Assembly: GCA_947623455.1 (NCBI GenBank)
Contig: OX392543.1
Location: forward strand, 16,800,757 to 16,864,756
Reading direction: 5' to 3'
Source of the DNA: Mimachlamys varia
Lineage: Eukaryota > Mollusca > Bivalvia > Pectinida > Pectinidae
DNA: 64,000 nucleotides
Part shown: piece by piece, positions 63,790 through 64,000 of the stretch
How positions within the stretch are numbered: position 1 is the first letter of the stretch
Layout of the letters: each line of letters opens with the position of its first letter
Made by a program: the position numbers and the translations under genes
Notes under the pieces: model-generated
Database searches by the model: none
What the model was told of the DNA's origin: nothing
What the model saw: the letters and a program-made list of their open reading frames with translations, nothing else

Positions 63790-64000
63790 AGTATATACAT
63801 CCTATGACGAAACCGATTTAAACATGTACATCTACCAAGTTTTAATATGTAAACGAAATTTGTATTTTTCCCGGGATGGCAGTACCACAGACTTAGAATA
63901 GATATTTCATATAATTTAACCGACATTCAAAAGGCTGTCAGTTGTTACATAAGAAATAAATATATAAATCTTACTATATCGAATAACCCTAGGCCCTAAA
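63790..64000. other. No recognised feature
   Basis: AT-rich end of the window. Confidence 0.4.

Overview
The window looks like nuclear DNA of a bivalve mollusc. It is AT-rich and dominated by introns, foldback elements, minisatellites and tRNA-derived SINEs. It carries a retroelement fragment (LLTKLYDERDDFDFPIVNFPF) and receptor-binding-like repeats (gaccttgaaagtaggtcaag) that I associate from memory with bivalves. The species cannot be named from sequence alone.

Three cellular genes can be supported, all on the minus strand. (1) 9092-10318 is a single-exon Cys-loop receptor subunit of the nicotinic type. (2) 24141-40654 is a TGF-beta/activin type I receptor (TGFBR1/ACVR1B class, the orthologue group of Drosophila baboon). 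I rebuilt it as 11 exons whose splice phases all agree. (3) 54092-60760 is VPS25, an ESCRT-II subunit, rebuilt as 6 exons giving 176 residues, the length I recall for human VPS25. The receptor and VPS25 are unrelated in function and no operon-like arrangement is implied.

The most interesting find is in the type I receptor. The second half of the ligand-binding three-finger domain is encoded by two alternative exons, 3a (35949-36109) and 3b (34968-35149). Both start and end in the same phases, and both carry the closing CC...D.CN signature. Using both, or neither, gives an in-frame stop within two codons of the junction. This is the logic of mutually exclusive exons and parallels the alternative extracellular exons of Drosophila baboon. 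The same gene has a 43-bp minisatellite that repeats a copy of the exon 6 splice acceptor about 14 times just upstream of the real one, a pair of acceptors 9 nt apart at exon 7, an overlapping upstream ORF at the start codon, and a GS loop two residues shorter than in vertebrates.

Region by region: 1-9 kb is repeats and retroelement relics; 9-10.3 kb is the receptor subunit with a duplicated block just upstream; 10.4-24 kb is repeats, inverted-repeat elements and a LINE 3' fragment; 24-40.7 kb is the type I receptor, with long intronic minisatellites; 41-51.5 kb is dense in foldback elements, SINEs, a LINE reverse-transcriptase fossil and an 18-bp minisatellite; 54-60.8 kb is VPS25; 60.9-64 kb has a probable divergent promoter followed by satellites and a hairpin element.
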